Assembly: GCF_900101815.1 (NCBI RefSeq)
Contig: NZ_FNAO01000010.1
Span: 1-64,000 of the forward strand
Direction: 5' to 3'
DNA from: Pricia antarctica
Lineage (GTDB): Bacteria; Bacteroidota; Bacteroidia; Flavobacteriales; Flavobacteriaceae
DNA length: 64,000 nucleotides
Part shown: positions 54,747-64,000 of the stretch, piece after piece
How the letters are laid out: every line of letters begins with the position of its first letter
How positions within the stretch are numbered: position 1 is the stretch's first letter
The notes under the pieces: model-generated
Database searches by the model: none
What the model saw: only the letters and a program-made list of their open reading frames with translations
Told to the model about the DNA's origin: nothing
Program-made: the position numbers and the translations under genes

Positions 54747-56030
54747 TTATTCGAAAAATGGTATTCCTTCTGGCGCATATTTCCGCATGGCTTCCTCATT
54801 TATATCCACTCCAATGCCAGGTTTGTTAGAAACGCTTACAAAACCATCTTTTACCCAATCCGCTTCATCATAGGTAACTATTTCTTTGAACATCGGATCT
54901 GTATGGAAATAGGATTGCCACTCCATTAAATGAAAATTAGGAACTGAGGCACAAACATGTGCACACGCCATGGCTCCTAAAAAGGAAGCCACCATATGTG
55001 GTGAAAAAGGCACATAATATAAATTGGCAAGATTTGCAATGCGTTGTCCTTCTCCAAGCCCACCACATTTTTGCAGATCCGGCATGATGATGTCTACACC
55101 ATTATCCAACAACTGTTTAAATCCGTGACCGAGATACACGTTTTCACCTGCCGAAATTGGCGTACTGGTTTCCTCTGCAAGGGTTTTAAAAGCATCAAAG
55201 TTTTCTGCCGGGATCGGTTCTTCTAACCATGTCAGGTTAAGATCTTCTACCTTTTTGGCGATGGTCTGGGCGGTTACATGATCATAACGCCCGTGCATAT
55301 CTACACAAAGGTCAATTTTTGGCCCAACAGCTTCCCTCACTGCGGCCAGTTGATCATACATTCTAATAATTTCACCGGGACTGGCTGTCCAGTTATAACG
55401 GTCATATTTATCAGGGTCGCTTGCGTAATCCAAATCGAATTTCAAGGCATTAAAACCCCAGTTGTTGATGGCTTCTTTTGCTGCAGTAGCAAAATCTTCA
55501 GGGGAAGGGAATTTAACACGATACAATGCCGTATCACAGTAAACCCTAACTTTATCACGAAATTTACCGCCAAGTAATTGGTAAACCGGTAAATCAAGTG
55601 CCTTTCCCGATAAATCCCATAAGGCGGTCTCAATAGCCGAAAGTACGGCAACGTACATTCCTGATTGTGCTCCCCCAAAATGACCTCCTCTGCGGATATC
55701 CTCAAAAATTTTATGAACGTTAAAGGGACTTTGGTCTTTTAATCTTCTTCCAAACATTTGGACAAGATGATAGGTGCCTTGAACTGCATCCACCCCTTCT
55801 CCACATCCGTAAATTCCCTGGTTGGTATGTATTTTCACGAATAACCCACTACCCTGCCGTATATAACCACATTTCACTTCTGTGATTTTCAAATCTGATG
55901 GTGCAGATAATTTAGGGTTTGTATCTATTGCCTTTTGATATTCCGTGCCATATGCCGCTGAGGATACCAAACCTAATCCTGCACCTGCAATGACTGATTT
56001 TGAAATAAAATCTCTTCTAGAATTTTTCAT
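54747..56030 (-). CDS. Tat-exported enolase-superfamily (mandelate racemase/MLE) dehydratase
   Basis: A protein of 427 residues of the mandelate racemase / muconate lactonising group, which includes aldonate and uronate dehydratases. The N-terminus SRRDFISKSVIAGAGLG is a textbook twin-arginine signal, implying folding with metal before export. The capping domain covers about 48-170 and the barrel 170-420. Expected Mg ligands are Asp244 (VDMHGRY), Glu270 (WLEEPIP) and Glu296 (AGENVY). Base candidates are Lys197 (LKFD), His246 and His345 (SPHMVAS). The pattern with D-x-H-x-R and a terminal His resembles the D-galactonate / mannonate dehydratase branches. It heads the four-gene minus-strand operon. 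It would convert an aldonic acid to a 2-keto-3-deoxy acid in the periplasm. Substrate unproven. Confidence 0.88.
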   Translation of the reverse strand: MKNSRRDFISKSVIAGAGLGLVSSAAYGTEYQKAIDTNPKLSAPSDLKITEVKCGYIRQGSGLFVKIHTNQGIYGCGEGVDAVQGTYHLVQMFGRRLKDQSPFNVHKIFEDIRRGGHFGGAQSGMYVAVLSAIETALWDLSGKALDLPVYQLLGGKFRDKVRVYCDTALYRVKFPSPEDFATAAKEAINNWGFNALKFDLDYASDPDKYDRYNWTASPGEIIRMYDQLAAVREAVGPKIDLCVDMHGRYDHVTAQTIAKKVEDLNLTWLEEPIPAENFDAFKTLAEETSTPISAGENVYLGHGFKQLLDNGVDIIMPDLQKCGGLGEGQRIANLANLYYVPFSPHMVASFLGAMACAHVCASVPNFHLMEWQSYFHTDPMFKEIVTYDEADWVKDGFVSVSNKPGIGVDINEEAMRKYAPEGIPFFE

Positions 56031-56057
56031 AAGATAGTGTAGTATTTAATGATAGGT

Positions 56058-56225
56058 TTATACATGTGCCTGTTTATTGACGACCAAAGATTCTGCCGTT
56101 TTATCCGTTGGCCTTACGTGTAAATAAGAGCCCGGAATGGTTCCGGTAATTTTCATCAACGTTCCAAATACCGCAGGTGCCAATCCCATTGTTATAAGCC
56201 ACCAAATTAGATGAAGCACATGAGA
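56058..56225 (-). pseudogene. Unidentified membrane-protein C-terminal fragment
   Basis: Between the symporter stop and the dehydratase start, one minus-strand frame is open for 55 codons and reads HLIWWLITMGLAPAVFG, then TLMKITGTIPGSYLHVRP and a polar tail before TAA. It looks like the last helix and tail of a membrane protein whose front is missing; a stop lies just upstream at 56226-56228. I do not recognise the family. It may be what is left of a transporter gene that once sat ahead of the dehydratase. Confidence 0.35.
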
Positions 56226-56292
56226 TTAATACTAATATAAGGCATAATGAGATACCTGAGAGCACTTTCCGACAATCTAAACCCTCTTAAGC

Positions 56293-57912
56293 CTACGAAC
56301 CATTAAAAAATACCATCACTCCGGCTACGATGATGATAATCAGTATAGATATGGCAATATCCAACCAATTATAACTGTTTTTGTTATTCTGTTTTTCCTC
56401 TTCGGTTATGGTCCCAAAAGTGAGGTTTATTATTTTCTCTTTATCCGGTGCCTTCGTCAGCAGACTAACTACTGTTAGGAATAGTAAGCAGAACAAAAAG
56501 AACCACGCCCCAAAGCTTAGGAAGTTCATATCCCCTATTTTGAACAAGAATCCATCTGGATCGAGATTATCCTTTACTAGTTCCAGGACAATCCGTAAAA
56601 CGGCTACAACTATTCCCATTACCAAAGTTGAAATTGCCCCAGTCGCATTTATCCTTTTATAAAATATACCTAGAATAAATACAGCCGTAATAGGAGGTGC
56701 GATGTAGGACTGTACGCTCTGTAGATATTCATAGAGAACCCCTGAAATATTTGCCATAATAGGAATCCAAATAATCCCGACAATGACTACAAAAACAGTT
56801 GCTATTTGACCTGTACGCACTAATTTTTTTTCTGGAGCATTTGGTCTTAATTTTTTATAGATATCGACCGTGAACAAAGTGGAACACGAGTTGAATACCG
56901 ATGCCAACGAGCTCATTAATGCCGCTAAAAGTCCGGCTGCAACCAACCCTCTTAACCCGGAAGGCAAAAGATTACTCATTAATACCGGAAAAGCTTCATC
57001 TGGATTATCCCACTGTAACTCGCCCCTCATTTTTAAGGTAAGTGCTATTACACCCGGGATGAGGAACAGAAACACGGGTAATAATTTTAACAATGCGCCA
57101 AATATGGTACCCCGTCTTCCTTCCTTAATATTTCGTGCCGTTAGGGCGCGCTGTACAATATATTGATCCGTACACCAGTACCAAATCCCGACTATGGTAC
57201 TCGTAATAAGCAGAGAGGGCCAGGGAAAATCAGGGTCCGTCGCAGGACGCCACATATTAAAATACTCAGGTCCCAAAGTTTCCTGCATACTGCTCCAACC
57301 CCCTACCCTATCCAATCCAATATAGGTAAGAATTGCCGCCCCTAGAATCAAAAGAACTGCCTGCAAGGTCTCTGTATACACCACTGCGCGCATACCTCCT
57401 AAAATCGTATAAATACCAGTTAAGATTACGGTGGCTATCGCACCTGTCCAAAAATCGATTCCCAAAAGCGCTGAAACCACAACACCACCTGCATAGATGG
57501 TTACCGATATCTTTGTCAGTACATACGCTACAATGGAAAAAATGGACAATAACCACCTCGATCTGGCATCAAATCGCTTTTCCAGGAATTCGGGCATCGT
57601 AAATACCCCACTTCTCGCATAAAATGGCAAAAATACCCATCCTAGAATAAGAACTACCCAAGCCTGGATTTCATAAATCAATAAAGGCAACTTATTACTG
57701 GCACCCGTACCCGCCAGACCTACAACATGTTCTGATCCGATATTTGACGCAAAAATAGATGCCCCGACCACAAACCAACCTATATTTCTGCCGGCCAAAA
57801 AATAATCTTCCGTATTGTCCTCCTTCTTTCTTATGACCCAAACGGCTATTCCGGCAAGCACTAAAAAATAAAGAGAAATACTGATCCAATCTAATGTGTC
57901 TAATGGTTTCAT
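56293..57912 (-). CDS. Sodium:solute symporter (SSS family), probable arabinose transporter
   Basis: An inner-membrane protein of 539 residues with about fourteen hydrophobic helices. It has the SSS signatures YFLAGRNIGWFVVGASIFASNIGSEH at the start, GGMRAVVYTETLQ in the middle and LVAAGLLAALMSSLASVFNS later, as in vSGLT-like sugar symporters. It would bring a monosaccharide into the cytoplasm with Na+. Its start lies 18 bases after the AraA stop, at the end of the araBDA transcript. L-arabinose is therefore the probable cargo, with xylose an alternative. Length and topology are normal. Confidence 0.92.
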   Translation of the reverse strand: MKPLDTLDWISISLYFLVLAGIAVWVIRKKEDNTEDYFLAGRNIGWFVVGASIFASNIGSEHVVGLAGTGASNKLPLLIYEIQAWVVLILGWVFLPFYARSGVFTMPEFLEKRFDARSRWLLSIFSIVAYVLTKISVTIYAGGVVVSALLGIDFWTGAIATVILTGIYTILGGMRAVVYTETLQAVLLILGAAILTYIGLDRVGGWSSMQETLGPEYFNMWRPATDPDFPWPSLLITSTIVGIWYWCTDQYIVQRALTARNIKEGRRGTIFGALLKLLPVFLFLIPGVIALTLKMRGELQWDNPDEAFPVLMSNLLPSGLRGLVAAGLLAALMSSLASVFNSCSTLFTVDIYKKLRPNAPEKKLVRTGQIATVFVVIVGIIWIPIMANISGVLYEYLQSVQSYIAPPITAVFILGIFYKRINATGAISTLVMGIVVAVLRIVLELVKDNLDPDGFLFKIGDMNFLSFGAWFFLFCLLFLTVVSLLTKAPDKEKIINLTFGTITEEEKQNNKNSYNWLDIAISILIIIIVAGVMVFFNGS

Positions 57913-57930
57913 AGGGATGGTTTATTGAAA

Positions 57931-59442
57931 TTACATATTATGTTGGAATAAATGATAGTACGCTTCATTGGCATTCAAAAGTTCTTTGAATTGCCGTATG
58001 GTCGTATTCTTGTCGATCACCACTACTTCAATACCTGCCAATTCAGCAAAATCCTCAATAAATTCGGTGGTAAGCGCTTGTGTATACACCGTATGGTGGG
58101 CACCCCCGGCCAGTATCCATGAGGTGGCCGCAATCTCCAGGTTAGGTTTAGCGTCCCAAAGTACACGGGCCACCGGCAATTTGGGCAACTCGCCCATTGG
58201 TGCCACCGCTTCCACTTCGTTAACGATCAACCGAAACCTGTTTCCCAGATCCACCAGCGACACATTTATGGCAGGGCCAGCGGGAGAATTGAAAACCAAA
58301 CGTACGGGGTCTTCCTTACCGCCAATTCCCAAAGGATGAACTTCACAGGAGGGTTTTGCAACCGCAATCGAAGGACAGATTTCCAACATATGCGAACCCA
58401 TGACATAAGCTTTTTGAGGCGTAAAGTGATAGGTGTAGTCTTCCATAAAGGAGGTTCCGCCAGGCAAACCTTTGGCCATCACCTTAAGAGCGCGCAACAG
58501 AGCTGCCGTTTTCCAATCGCCCTCCGCGCCAAAGCCATACCCATCTGCCATTAAGCGTTGTGTGGCAATACCGGGCAGTTGTTTTAGATCGCCTAAATTT
58601 TCAAAAGTATCGGTAAACGCCTTAAATCCGCCTGCATCCAAAAAAGATCTTAAGCCCAATTCTATTCGGGCTGCATCGATCAAAGAACGGCGCATTTTGC
58701 CGTCAGGTAATACATCTTCTGCCAAACTGTACTCCTTTTCATATTGCTCCACCAAGGAATCCACCTCATCCTCCGACAATTTTTCAATATGATTTGTAAC
58801 GTCGGAAGAATCATATCCATTCACTGAAAATCCAAAACGTAGCTGTGCTTCCACCTTATCGCCATCGGTCACAGAGACCTCCCTCATGTTATCCCCGATC
58901 CTAGCCACTTTTAAATTCTGGAACTCGTTCCAGCCCATGGCTACGCGAATCCAATTCCCCAATTTATTTTGTAGCCTGTCTTCTTCCCAATGACCAACGA
59001 TGATTTTTCTCTTTTTGCGCATGCGGGTCATCATATGTCCGAATTCCCTGTCCCCATGTGCGGATTGGTTCAGGTTCATAAAATCCATATCAATGGATGC
59101 CCATGGCACCTCGGCATTGTACTGGGTGTGCAGATGACATAAAGGCTTCGTGAGTACGGACAATCCTTTGATCCACATTTTGGCCGGGGAAAACGTATGC
59201 ATCCATGTAATGATACCAATACAGGTTTTGCTTGAACTGGCCTCCAAACAAATATCCGTTATTTCATTTGGCGTTTTTACCGTTGGTTTATAGACAATTT
59301 TTAAGGGAATATGGTTCGATGTGTTAAAACCCTCCACTATTTTTTGAGAGTTCTTTGCCACCTGTTCCAAGGTTTCCGGGCCGTACAAATGTTGACTGCC
59401 GGTTACAAACCAAATTTCCTTATCCTCCAATATTTTATTCAT
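57931..59442 (-). CDS. araA: L-arabinose isomerase
   Basis: A protein of 503 residues, close to the usual 500, that converts L-arabinose to L-ribulose in the cytoplasm with a divalent metal. The N-terminus [19 protein letters not shown] is diagnostic. [40 protein letters not shown] and MEDYTYHF follow, and the C-terminal [12 protein letters not shown] carries a metal/catalytic His pair. It lies 15 bases after AraD in the araB-araD-araA order. All visible key motifs are present. It should feed AraB and AraD with arabinose released by GH51 and GH43 enzymes. Confidence 0.97.
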   Translation of the reverse strand: MNKILEDKEIWFVTGSQHLYGPETLEQVAKNSQKIVEGFNTSNHIPLKIVYKPTVKTPNEITDICLEASSSKTCIGIITWMHTFSPAKMWIKGLSVLTKPLCHLHTQYNAEVPWASIDMDFMNLNQSAHGDREFGHMMTRMRKKRKIIVGHWEEDRLQNKLGNWIRVAMGWNEFQNLKVARIGDNMREVSVTDGDKVEAQLRFGFSVNGYDSSDVTNHIEKLSEDEVDSLVEQYEKEYSLAEDVLPDGKMRRSLIDAARIELGLRSFLDAGGFKAFTDTFENLGDLKQLPGIATQRLMADGYGFGAEGDWKTAALLRALKVMAKGLPGGTSFMEDYTYHFTPQKAYVMGSHMLEICPSIAVAKPSCEVHPLGIGGKEDPVRLVFNSPAGPAINVSLVDLGNRFRLIVNEVEAVAPMGELPKLPVARVLWDAKPNLEIAATSWILAGGAHHTVYTQALTTEFIEDFAELAGIEVVVIDKNTTIRQFKELLNANEAYYHLFQHNM

Positions 59443-59457
59443 AGTACAATAGTCAAT

Positions 59458-60159
59458 TTATTGCCCGTAATAGGCATTTTTTCCGTGCTTGCGTTCGTAA
59501 TGTTTTTTAATAATGGATTCCTTCAGCCTTGGGGCCGAGGGATTTATTTGCAATGTCAAATAGGCCATCTGTGCCACCGTCTCCAAGACCTTACTGTTGT
59601 AAACGGCCTTGGCAGCAGTTTTTCCCCAGGCGAACGGACCATGATTTCCTATAAGTACCATTTCTACCTCCGATGGGGATAAACCACGCTCTTCGAAACA
59701 ATTCAGGATCTGGATGCCGGTATTGTGTTCATAGTCACCTTCTATCAATTCATCCTTCATAGGAGGGGCGCATGGAATATCGGCTGTTAAATGATCGGCG
59801 TGGGTCGTGCCAAAAATAGGAATATCCATTTGAGCCTGGGCCCATGCAACGGAGTACATGGCATGCGTGTGGGCGATTCCACCGATATGTTGCCAGCTTT
59901 TATACAGAAAAGCATGGGTTTTTGTATCGGACGAAGGTCTCATTTCACCCTCTATTTTGTTATTCTCAAAATCGATGATTACTATATCTTCCGGTCTTAA
60001 ATTCTCATAGGGGACACCGCTTGGCTTAATTGCAAAAACACCATCGTTTCTATCGACCGCACTAACATTTCCAAAAGTATAGATGACAAGACCCAAGGCA
60101 TTCAATTCCATATTAGCCTCGTAGCATTCTTCTTTTAAGGTTTTATACTTTGAACTCAT
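59458..60159 (-). CDS. araD: L-ribulose-5-phosphate 4-epimerase
   Basis: A class II aldolase-fold enzyme of 233 residues that epimerises L-ribulose 5-phosphate to D-xylulose 5-phosphate, the entry into the pentose phosphate pathway. The zinc ligands are visible in GIAHTHAMYSVAWAQA, and the fold motifs TFGNVSAVDR and VLIGNHGPFAWG are intact. The start overlaps the end of araB by 17 bases, so coupled translation is likely. The length equals that of the E. coli enzyme family. L-fuculose phosphate aldolase is a relative, but the araBA context settles the assignment. Confidence 0.96.
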   Translation of the reverse strand: MSSKYKTLKEECYEANMELNALGLVIYTFGNVSAVDRNDGVFAIKPSGVPYENLRPEDIVIIDFENNKIEGEMRPSSDTKTHAFLYKSWQHIGGIAHTHAMYSVAWAQAQMDIPIFGTTHADHLTADIPCAPPMKDELIEGDYEHNTGIQILNCFEERGLSPSEVEMVLIGNHGPFAWGKTAAKAVYNSKVLETVAQMAYLTLQINPSAPRLKESIIKKHYERKHGKNAYYGQ

Positions 60160-61837
60160 GTGATTTGTTTTGATTCAAATTATTTTCCATAAAACGCGCT
60201 AATTGATTGTATGAAACCATCAGCAGCTCATATTCCTTTACCGCATTTGCTTCTGGCATATATTCCGCTTCAAATTCACTTCCCATATGTTGGCTGGCTG
60301 TTACCACATCTTTATAAATTCCGGCGGCGACGGCGGCGTAAATCGCCGCACCCAGTGCGGGTGCCTGATCTGATTCCGCCACTTTTATAGGCATATTCAT
60401 AACGTTCGCCAAGGTTTGCATGATATAGGGTGATTTTCTGGCTACGCCACCAATACCTATAACAGTATGAATAGCAATACCTTCTTCCTGAAAACGGTCC
60501 GCTATTTTTTTGGACCCGAAACAAATAGCGTTGATCAAGGCCTTAAAAATATGGGGTGCTTTACTGCCTAAGGACAAATTGGAAATGGCACTTTTTAAAT
60601 ATTGATCGGCATCCGGGGTCCTTCTACCGTTAATCCAATCCAATGCTGTAGGGATACTTTCCGAAAGCGGAATACCTTCGGCGGCGTCAGAAAGTTTTGT
60701 GATAAAATCGCGTTCTATCTCTACCTTTAACTCCAGCTTCTGTTGATCCGAAAGAATTTGGGAAGTCATTACCAAATTATCTATCGGCCAAGCAAGGACA
60801 TCCTTAAACCAAGCCAACAAATCGCCAAATGCCGATTGGCCCGCTTCCAACCCGATCAATCCCGGTACAACGGATCCATCTACCTGCCCGCAAATCCCCT
60901 TTATGGTTTTACCATCAACATCTGCCGAGGTCGCCACCATAATATCACAGGTAGACGTGCCCATAACCCTCACCAACGTATGCTCTTCAATTTTGGCACC
61001 TACGGCACCTGCATGGGCATCAAATGTCCCCACCGCGATAATCGTATCCGTGGTCAAACCTAGTTTGTCCGCCCATTCCTGATTTAACCGGCCCGCAATT
61101 TCATTGGAGGTGTAGGTGTCCTGATAAAGATTATCCCGCAATTCAGACAAATAGGGGTCCAGCCCCGACAAAAATTCCTTAGGTGGTAATCCGTCCCAGT
61201 CCCCATGCCACATCGCTTTATGCCCTGCGGCACACCGACTTCTTTTAAAAGCGTCCAAATTGGATTCATCACAAATCAAAAAGGTCATTGCATCACAATG
61301 CTCCATCCAAGTATATGCTGCTTCCTTCACAGCTGCATCGACCCTTGCCACATGTAAAATCTTGGCCCAGAACCATTCCGAAGAATAGATGCCCCCTTCA
61401 TATTTGGTAAAATCCTCACCACCCCAATCGACCGCAAGTCGATTGATTTCATCTGCTTCCAAAATAGCGGTATGGTCTTTCCATAATACCATCATGGCAT
61501 TTGGATTTTCTTCAAAACCTTTGGTCAAGGCCAGCGGTTCACCATCTTTGGTCATGGGCATAGGAGAAGATCCCGTGGTATCTATACAGATTCCCTTTAT
61601 TTGTTTTGTCTCGATATTACTTTTAGATACAATAGTTTTTATGGTATGTTCCAAGCCTTCGATATGATCCAAGGGATGCTGCCTAAACTGATTTATGGAT
61701 GGGTCGCAATATTTTTTATCCTTCCACCTTTTGTACCAATGGACTTCGGAAGCTATTTCCCTTCCATTGGACGAATCCGTGAGTACGGCCCTAACGGAAT
61801 CTGTACCATAATCCAACCCTATGACGTAACTGTTCAT
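60143..61837 (-). CDS. araB: Ribulokinase
   Basis: A FGGY-family sugar kinase of 564 residues that phosphorylates L-ribulose with ATP. The N-terminal VIGLDYGTDSVRAV holds the phosphate-binding loop, GICIDTTGSSPMP a second ATPase motif, and GTFDAHAGAVGA carries the catalytic Asp. GIGGVARKSPYIMQ and LGAAIYAAVAAG complete the C-terminal domain. Its length is typical of ribulokinase and longer than xylulokinase. It is the first gene of araB-araD-araA-symporter, 62 bases after the GH51 stop, and may be transcribed with GH51. No AraR-type regulator is visible in the window. Confidence 0.96.
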   Translation of the reverse strand: MNSYVIGLDYGTDSVRAVLTDSSNGREIASEVHWYKRWKDKKYCDPSINQFRQHPLDHIEGLEHTIKTIVSKSNIETKQIKGICIDTTGSSPMPMTKDGEPLALTKGFEENPNAMMVLWKDHTAILEADEINRLAVDWGGEDFTKYEGGIYSSEWFWAKILHVARVDAAVKEAAYTWMEHCDAMTFLICDESNLDAFKRSRCAAGHKAMWHGDWDGLPPKEFLSGLDPYLSELRDNLYQDTYTSNEIAGRLNQEWADKLGLTTDTIIAVGTFDAHAGAVGAKIEEHTLVRVMGTSTCDIMVATSADVDGKTIKGICGQVDGSVVPGLIGLEAGQSAFGDLLAWFKDVLAWPIDNLVMTSQILSDQQKLELKVEIERDFITKLSDAAEGIPLSESIPTALDWINGRRTPDADQYLKSAISNLSLGSKAPHIFKALINAICFGSKKIADRFQEEGIAIHTVIGIGGVARKSPYIMQTLANVMNMPIKVAESDQAPALGAAIYAAVAAGIYKDVVTASQHMGSEFEAEYMPEANAVKEYELLMVSYNQLARFMENNLNQNKSHEFKV

Positions 61838-61899
61838 TTTAAATTTTTAGGTAGTCTATAAAATCTTAAACAACTTGATGAAGACATGCAATAATTGTT

Positions 61900-63462
61900 T
61901 TATTTGACACCTTCTAAAACTAGTACAGAAAAAGGAGGAATGGTCAATTCCAACAGTCCCTTTTTAAATTTGAAATCCTCAAAATTTCTGGGTATAATTT
62001 TATTGGGATTTTCAAAGGTATTATGATCTTGCAAACTATCTGAACTCAGTATGGAGCCAGTAAGATTCTTCACGTTCAAACCATTTAAATCAATAGATAC
62101 GGTATTGCCATTTTTGGAATCGATATTGGTAAATGAAATATGCAATTTTTCGTTTGAATCTTTTGAAGCAGAAACCGTTAATGCAGGTAAGGATGCTTCC
62201 TTGAACTTGTACATAGGAGAATCAAAGGATAACGGGATCAATGTAGCATCTTGATGCACTTTATACATGTTCATAACATGATAAGTTGGCGTAAGAATCA
62301 TTTTCTCATCTTCGGTGAGAATGACCGCTTGTAATACATTTACGGTTTGTGCTAGATTTGCCATTTTTACACGGTCTGCATGGTTATTGAAAATGTTCAG
62401 ATTCATACCGGCGATCATGGCATCTCGCATGGTATTCTGCTGATAAAGAAATCCGGGATTGGTACCTTCGGCAACATCATACCATCCTCCCCATTCATCT
62501 ACAATTAGATCAACTTCCTTCTTGGCATCATACTTGTCCATAATGGCGGTATGTTTGGTAATAAGTTCCTCCATCAACCAAGATTCCTTCATGGAATTGA
62601 AATAGGTTTCTTCATTAAAATCGACATCCGAACCTTTGGCATTCCAGTCAATAACAGAGTAATGATGAAGTGCTACACCTTGTAACAAGTTTTTGGGAAT
62701 ATTTTTCATTAAAACCTCGGTCCAATTATAATCATCATTACTAGCTCCTGATGCAATTTTATAGAGTCCACCGTCCACATCTGCTCCGGACATAAAAGTG
62801 GCGTATTTTCTATAAATATCTACATAGTATTCCGGACGCATGTTACCACCGCAGCCCCATGCTTCATTACCAACTCCCCAATATTTAACGGTCCATGGTT
62901 CTTCACGACCATTTTCGCGTCTTAAATCGGACATCGGGCTTGTTCCTTTATAATTGGTGTACTGCACCCAGTCTGCCAATTCCTGAACACCGCCACTACC
63001 CACATTGCCGGATAAATAAGGCTCAGCACCAAGTTCTTCACAAAGGTTCAGAAAATTATGTGTGCCAAAACTGTTATCTTCGGTTACCCCGCCCCACCAC
63101 GTATTCACGATAGTAGGCCTATCCTCCTTAGCGCCTATTCCATCCATCCAATGATAGGTGTCCGCAAAACACCCCCCGGGCCAACGTAAATTCGGAATCT
63201 GCAATTCTTTTAAGGCATTAATGATATCTGTTCGTACCCCTTCGGAATTAGGAATTGTACTATTTTCACCAACATAAAATCCCTCATAAATACACCTGCC
63301 CAAATGCTCGGCAAAATGACCATAGATATGTTTACTGATTATTGGGGCATTTTCATTTGATTCCAATTTTATAAGCGTATTTTCCTTTTGTGCATACGCT
63401 ATTTCACATGAAATTATAAAGACAGTTAAAATAAAAAACGGTATTGATTTAAAATATTTCAT
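61900..63462 (-). CDS. Alpha-L-arabinofuranosidase, GH51
   Basis: A protein of 520 residues that releases L-arabinofuranose from arabinoxylan or arabinan oligosaccharides. It has an N-terminal export signal: ISC could be a lipobox, or cleavage could follow AYAQ. Catalytic residues are acid/base Glu200 in GVGNEAWGCGG and nucleophile Glu323 in LIVDEWGGWYDV, both in the (beta/alpha)8 barrel. HIYGHFAEHLGRCIYEGF and RWPGGCFADTYHW are typical GH51 motifs, and a beta-sandwich closes the chain. Exported GH51 suits periplasmic trimming of imported oligosaccharides, ahead of the symporter and AraBAD encoded downstream on the same strand. Confidence 0.95.
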   Translation of the reverse strand: MKYFKSIPFFILTVFIISCEIAYAQKENTLIKLESNENAPIISKHIYGHFAEHLGRCIYEGFYVGENSTIPNSEGVRTDIINALKELQIPNLRWPGGCFADTYHWMDGIGAKEDRPTIVNTWWGGVTEDNSFGTHNFLNLCEELGAEPYLSGNVGSGGVQELADWVQYTNYKGTSPMSDLRRENGREEPWTVKYWGVGNEAWGCGGNMRPEYYVDIYRKYATFMSGADVDGGLYKIASGASNDDYNWTEVLMKNIPKNLLQGVALHHYSVIDWNAKGSDVDFNEETYFNSMKESWLMEELITKHTAIMDKYDAKKEVDLIVDEWGGWYDVAEGTNPGFLYQQNTMRDAMIAGMNLNIFNNHADRVKMANLAQTVNVLQAVILTEDEKMILTPTYHVMNMYKVHQDATLIPLSFDSPMYKFKEASLPALTVSASKDSNEKLHISFTNIDSKNGNTVSIDLNGLNVKNLTGSILSSDSLQDHNTFENPNKIIPRNFEDFKFKKGLLELTIPPFSVLVLEGVK

Positions 63463-63504
63463 TTGTTATAGATTAGTTATTTTTGGGTTGAAATTATAAT
63501 TAGA

Positions 63505-63999
63505 TTATTGTAAATATCGTATTGACTGAAGACTATCGTTATTTTTTGAAAAAACAATTTTTATTTTATGATTTTGCCTCACTAATTTAGCATCCCTTAC
63601 ATCGCCTTCAATAAAAACCCCTGTTTTTTTTTGTGGAACGCTTTTAAAATCCCCATTACCTTTACCTTCCAATAGCACACCCTTACCTGCATCATTTGGT
63701 CCAAATTCTACCCGAAATGGATAATAATTTCCGACCAATAACAAATCGGTTATTTTGTCACCCGTAAAATCCTTTGCTATAATGCCTTGAACAGCTGAAA
63801 ATTGTGACTCAATAGGCAATTTATGAATGATGAAACTACTACCCTTGTTTTCTAAATAAATGCTCTCAAGACTGTTAACATTAAGGTATTTCGCCTTCTT
63901 CAATTGCGTTTTAGAAAAGATAGTTTCTAATGTTGCCGAAGCATATTGGTCATACTTTAAATAATTTTTTCTCAAATAAGGGAATGCCCCTTGCATATC
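63505..63999 (-). CDS. C-terminal part of a VCBS/ASPIC-type repeat protein (partial)
   Basis: The visible 163 or more residues are the end of a protein that continues past the right edge; the frame is still open there, so the Met near 63996 need not be the start. AVQGIIAKDFTGDKITDLLLVGNYYPF is an FG-GAP/VCBS-like repeat, and VPQKKTGVFIEGDVRDAKLV matches the tail of surface proteins of the ASPIC/UnbV group often found beside SusCD pairs in Flavobacteria. Such proteins are thought to be exported, but their function is unknown. It lies upstream of GH51 on the same strand with a gap of about 40 bases. The assignment to the group is moderate. Confidence 0.6.
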   Translation of the reverse strand, partial: DMQGAFPYLRKNYLKYDQYASATLETIFSKTQLKKAKYLNVNSLESIYLENKGSSFIIHKLPIESQFSAVQGIIAKDFTGDKITDLLLVGNYYPFRVEFGPNDAGKGVLLEGKGNGDFKSVPQKKTGVFIEGDVRDAKLVRQNHKIKIVFSKNNDSLQSIRYLQ

Positions 64000-64000
64000 A

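Overview
The window comes from a Bacteroidota chromosome, most likely a flavobacterium. The signs are an adjacent SusC/SusD pair, a one-protein hybrid two-component regulator, many exported glycosidases whose signal peptides end before Gln, lipoproteins with acidic residues after the lipobox Cys, AT-rich intergenic DNA and a TAnnTTTG-type promoter element. I saw no rRNA, tRNA, CRISPR array or intact transposase.

Layout. (1) 1-3.7 kb is the edge of a mobilizable element, read leftward: a MobC-like protein, a MOBP-type relaxase, an excisionase-like HTH protein, and a GC-rich hairpin region that may hold oriT. (2) 3.8-5.5 kb is a Fic protein with an AbiEi-like DNA-binding N-terminus, preceded by repeated operator-like motifs. 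(3) 5.5-12.5 kb is a stress or salvage island in decay. It holds a broken thymidine/AMP phosphorylase, a PRPP synthetase lacking its C-terminus, a carboxymuconolactone decarboxylase stump and an exonuclease III fossil. Among these lie intact genes: DUF1003, a Met-rich lipoprotein overlapping an SQR-like flavoprotein, DUF2892 and DJ-1/PfpI. An alpha-glucan phosphorylase follows. (4) 15.8-48.1 kb is a large polysaccharide utilization locus on the + strand: SusC, SusD, GH67 alpha-glucuronidase, the hybrid regulator, GH10 xylanase, GPH symporter, three GH43, GH95, a CE6-GH97 fusion, a sialate-type acetylesterase, four CE1 modules in three proteins, and a carboxylesterase. This set fits acetylated, feruloylated glucuronoarabinoxylan with complex side chains. 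(5) 48.2-56.0 kb is a convergent group of exported enzymes: a cupin/SMP-30 lactonase-like lipoprotein, a double cupin, a PQQ dehydrogenase with a c-heme, an exported RraA-type protein and a Tat-exported enolase-superfamily dehydratase. (6) 56.3-63.5 kb is an L-arabinose module on the - strand: GH51 arabinofuranosidase, AraB, AraD, AraA and a sodium/solute symporter. A partial VCBS/ASPIC-type protein runs off the right edge.

How it fits together. A surface GH10 lipoprotein would cut the xylan chain, and SusCD would import oligosaccharides. Periplasmic esterases, GH67, GH95, GH97 and GH43 would strip the side chains. The GPH symporter would deliver small oligosaccharides to a GH43 that has no signal peptide, and AraBAD would process the released arabinose. 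The unusual part is region 5. Dehydrogenase, lactonase, dehydratase and aldolase-like proteins all carry export signals, which suggests an extracytoplasmic, non-phosphorylative sugar-oxidation route attached to the locus. That is inference from signals and families; no activity can be read from the sequence.
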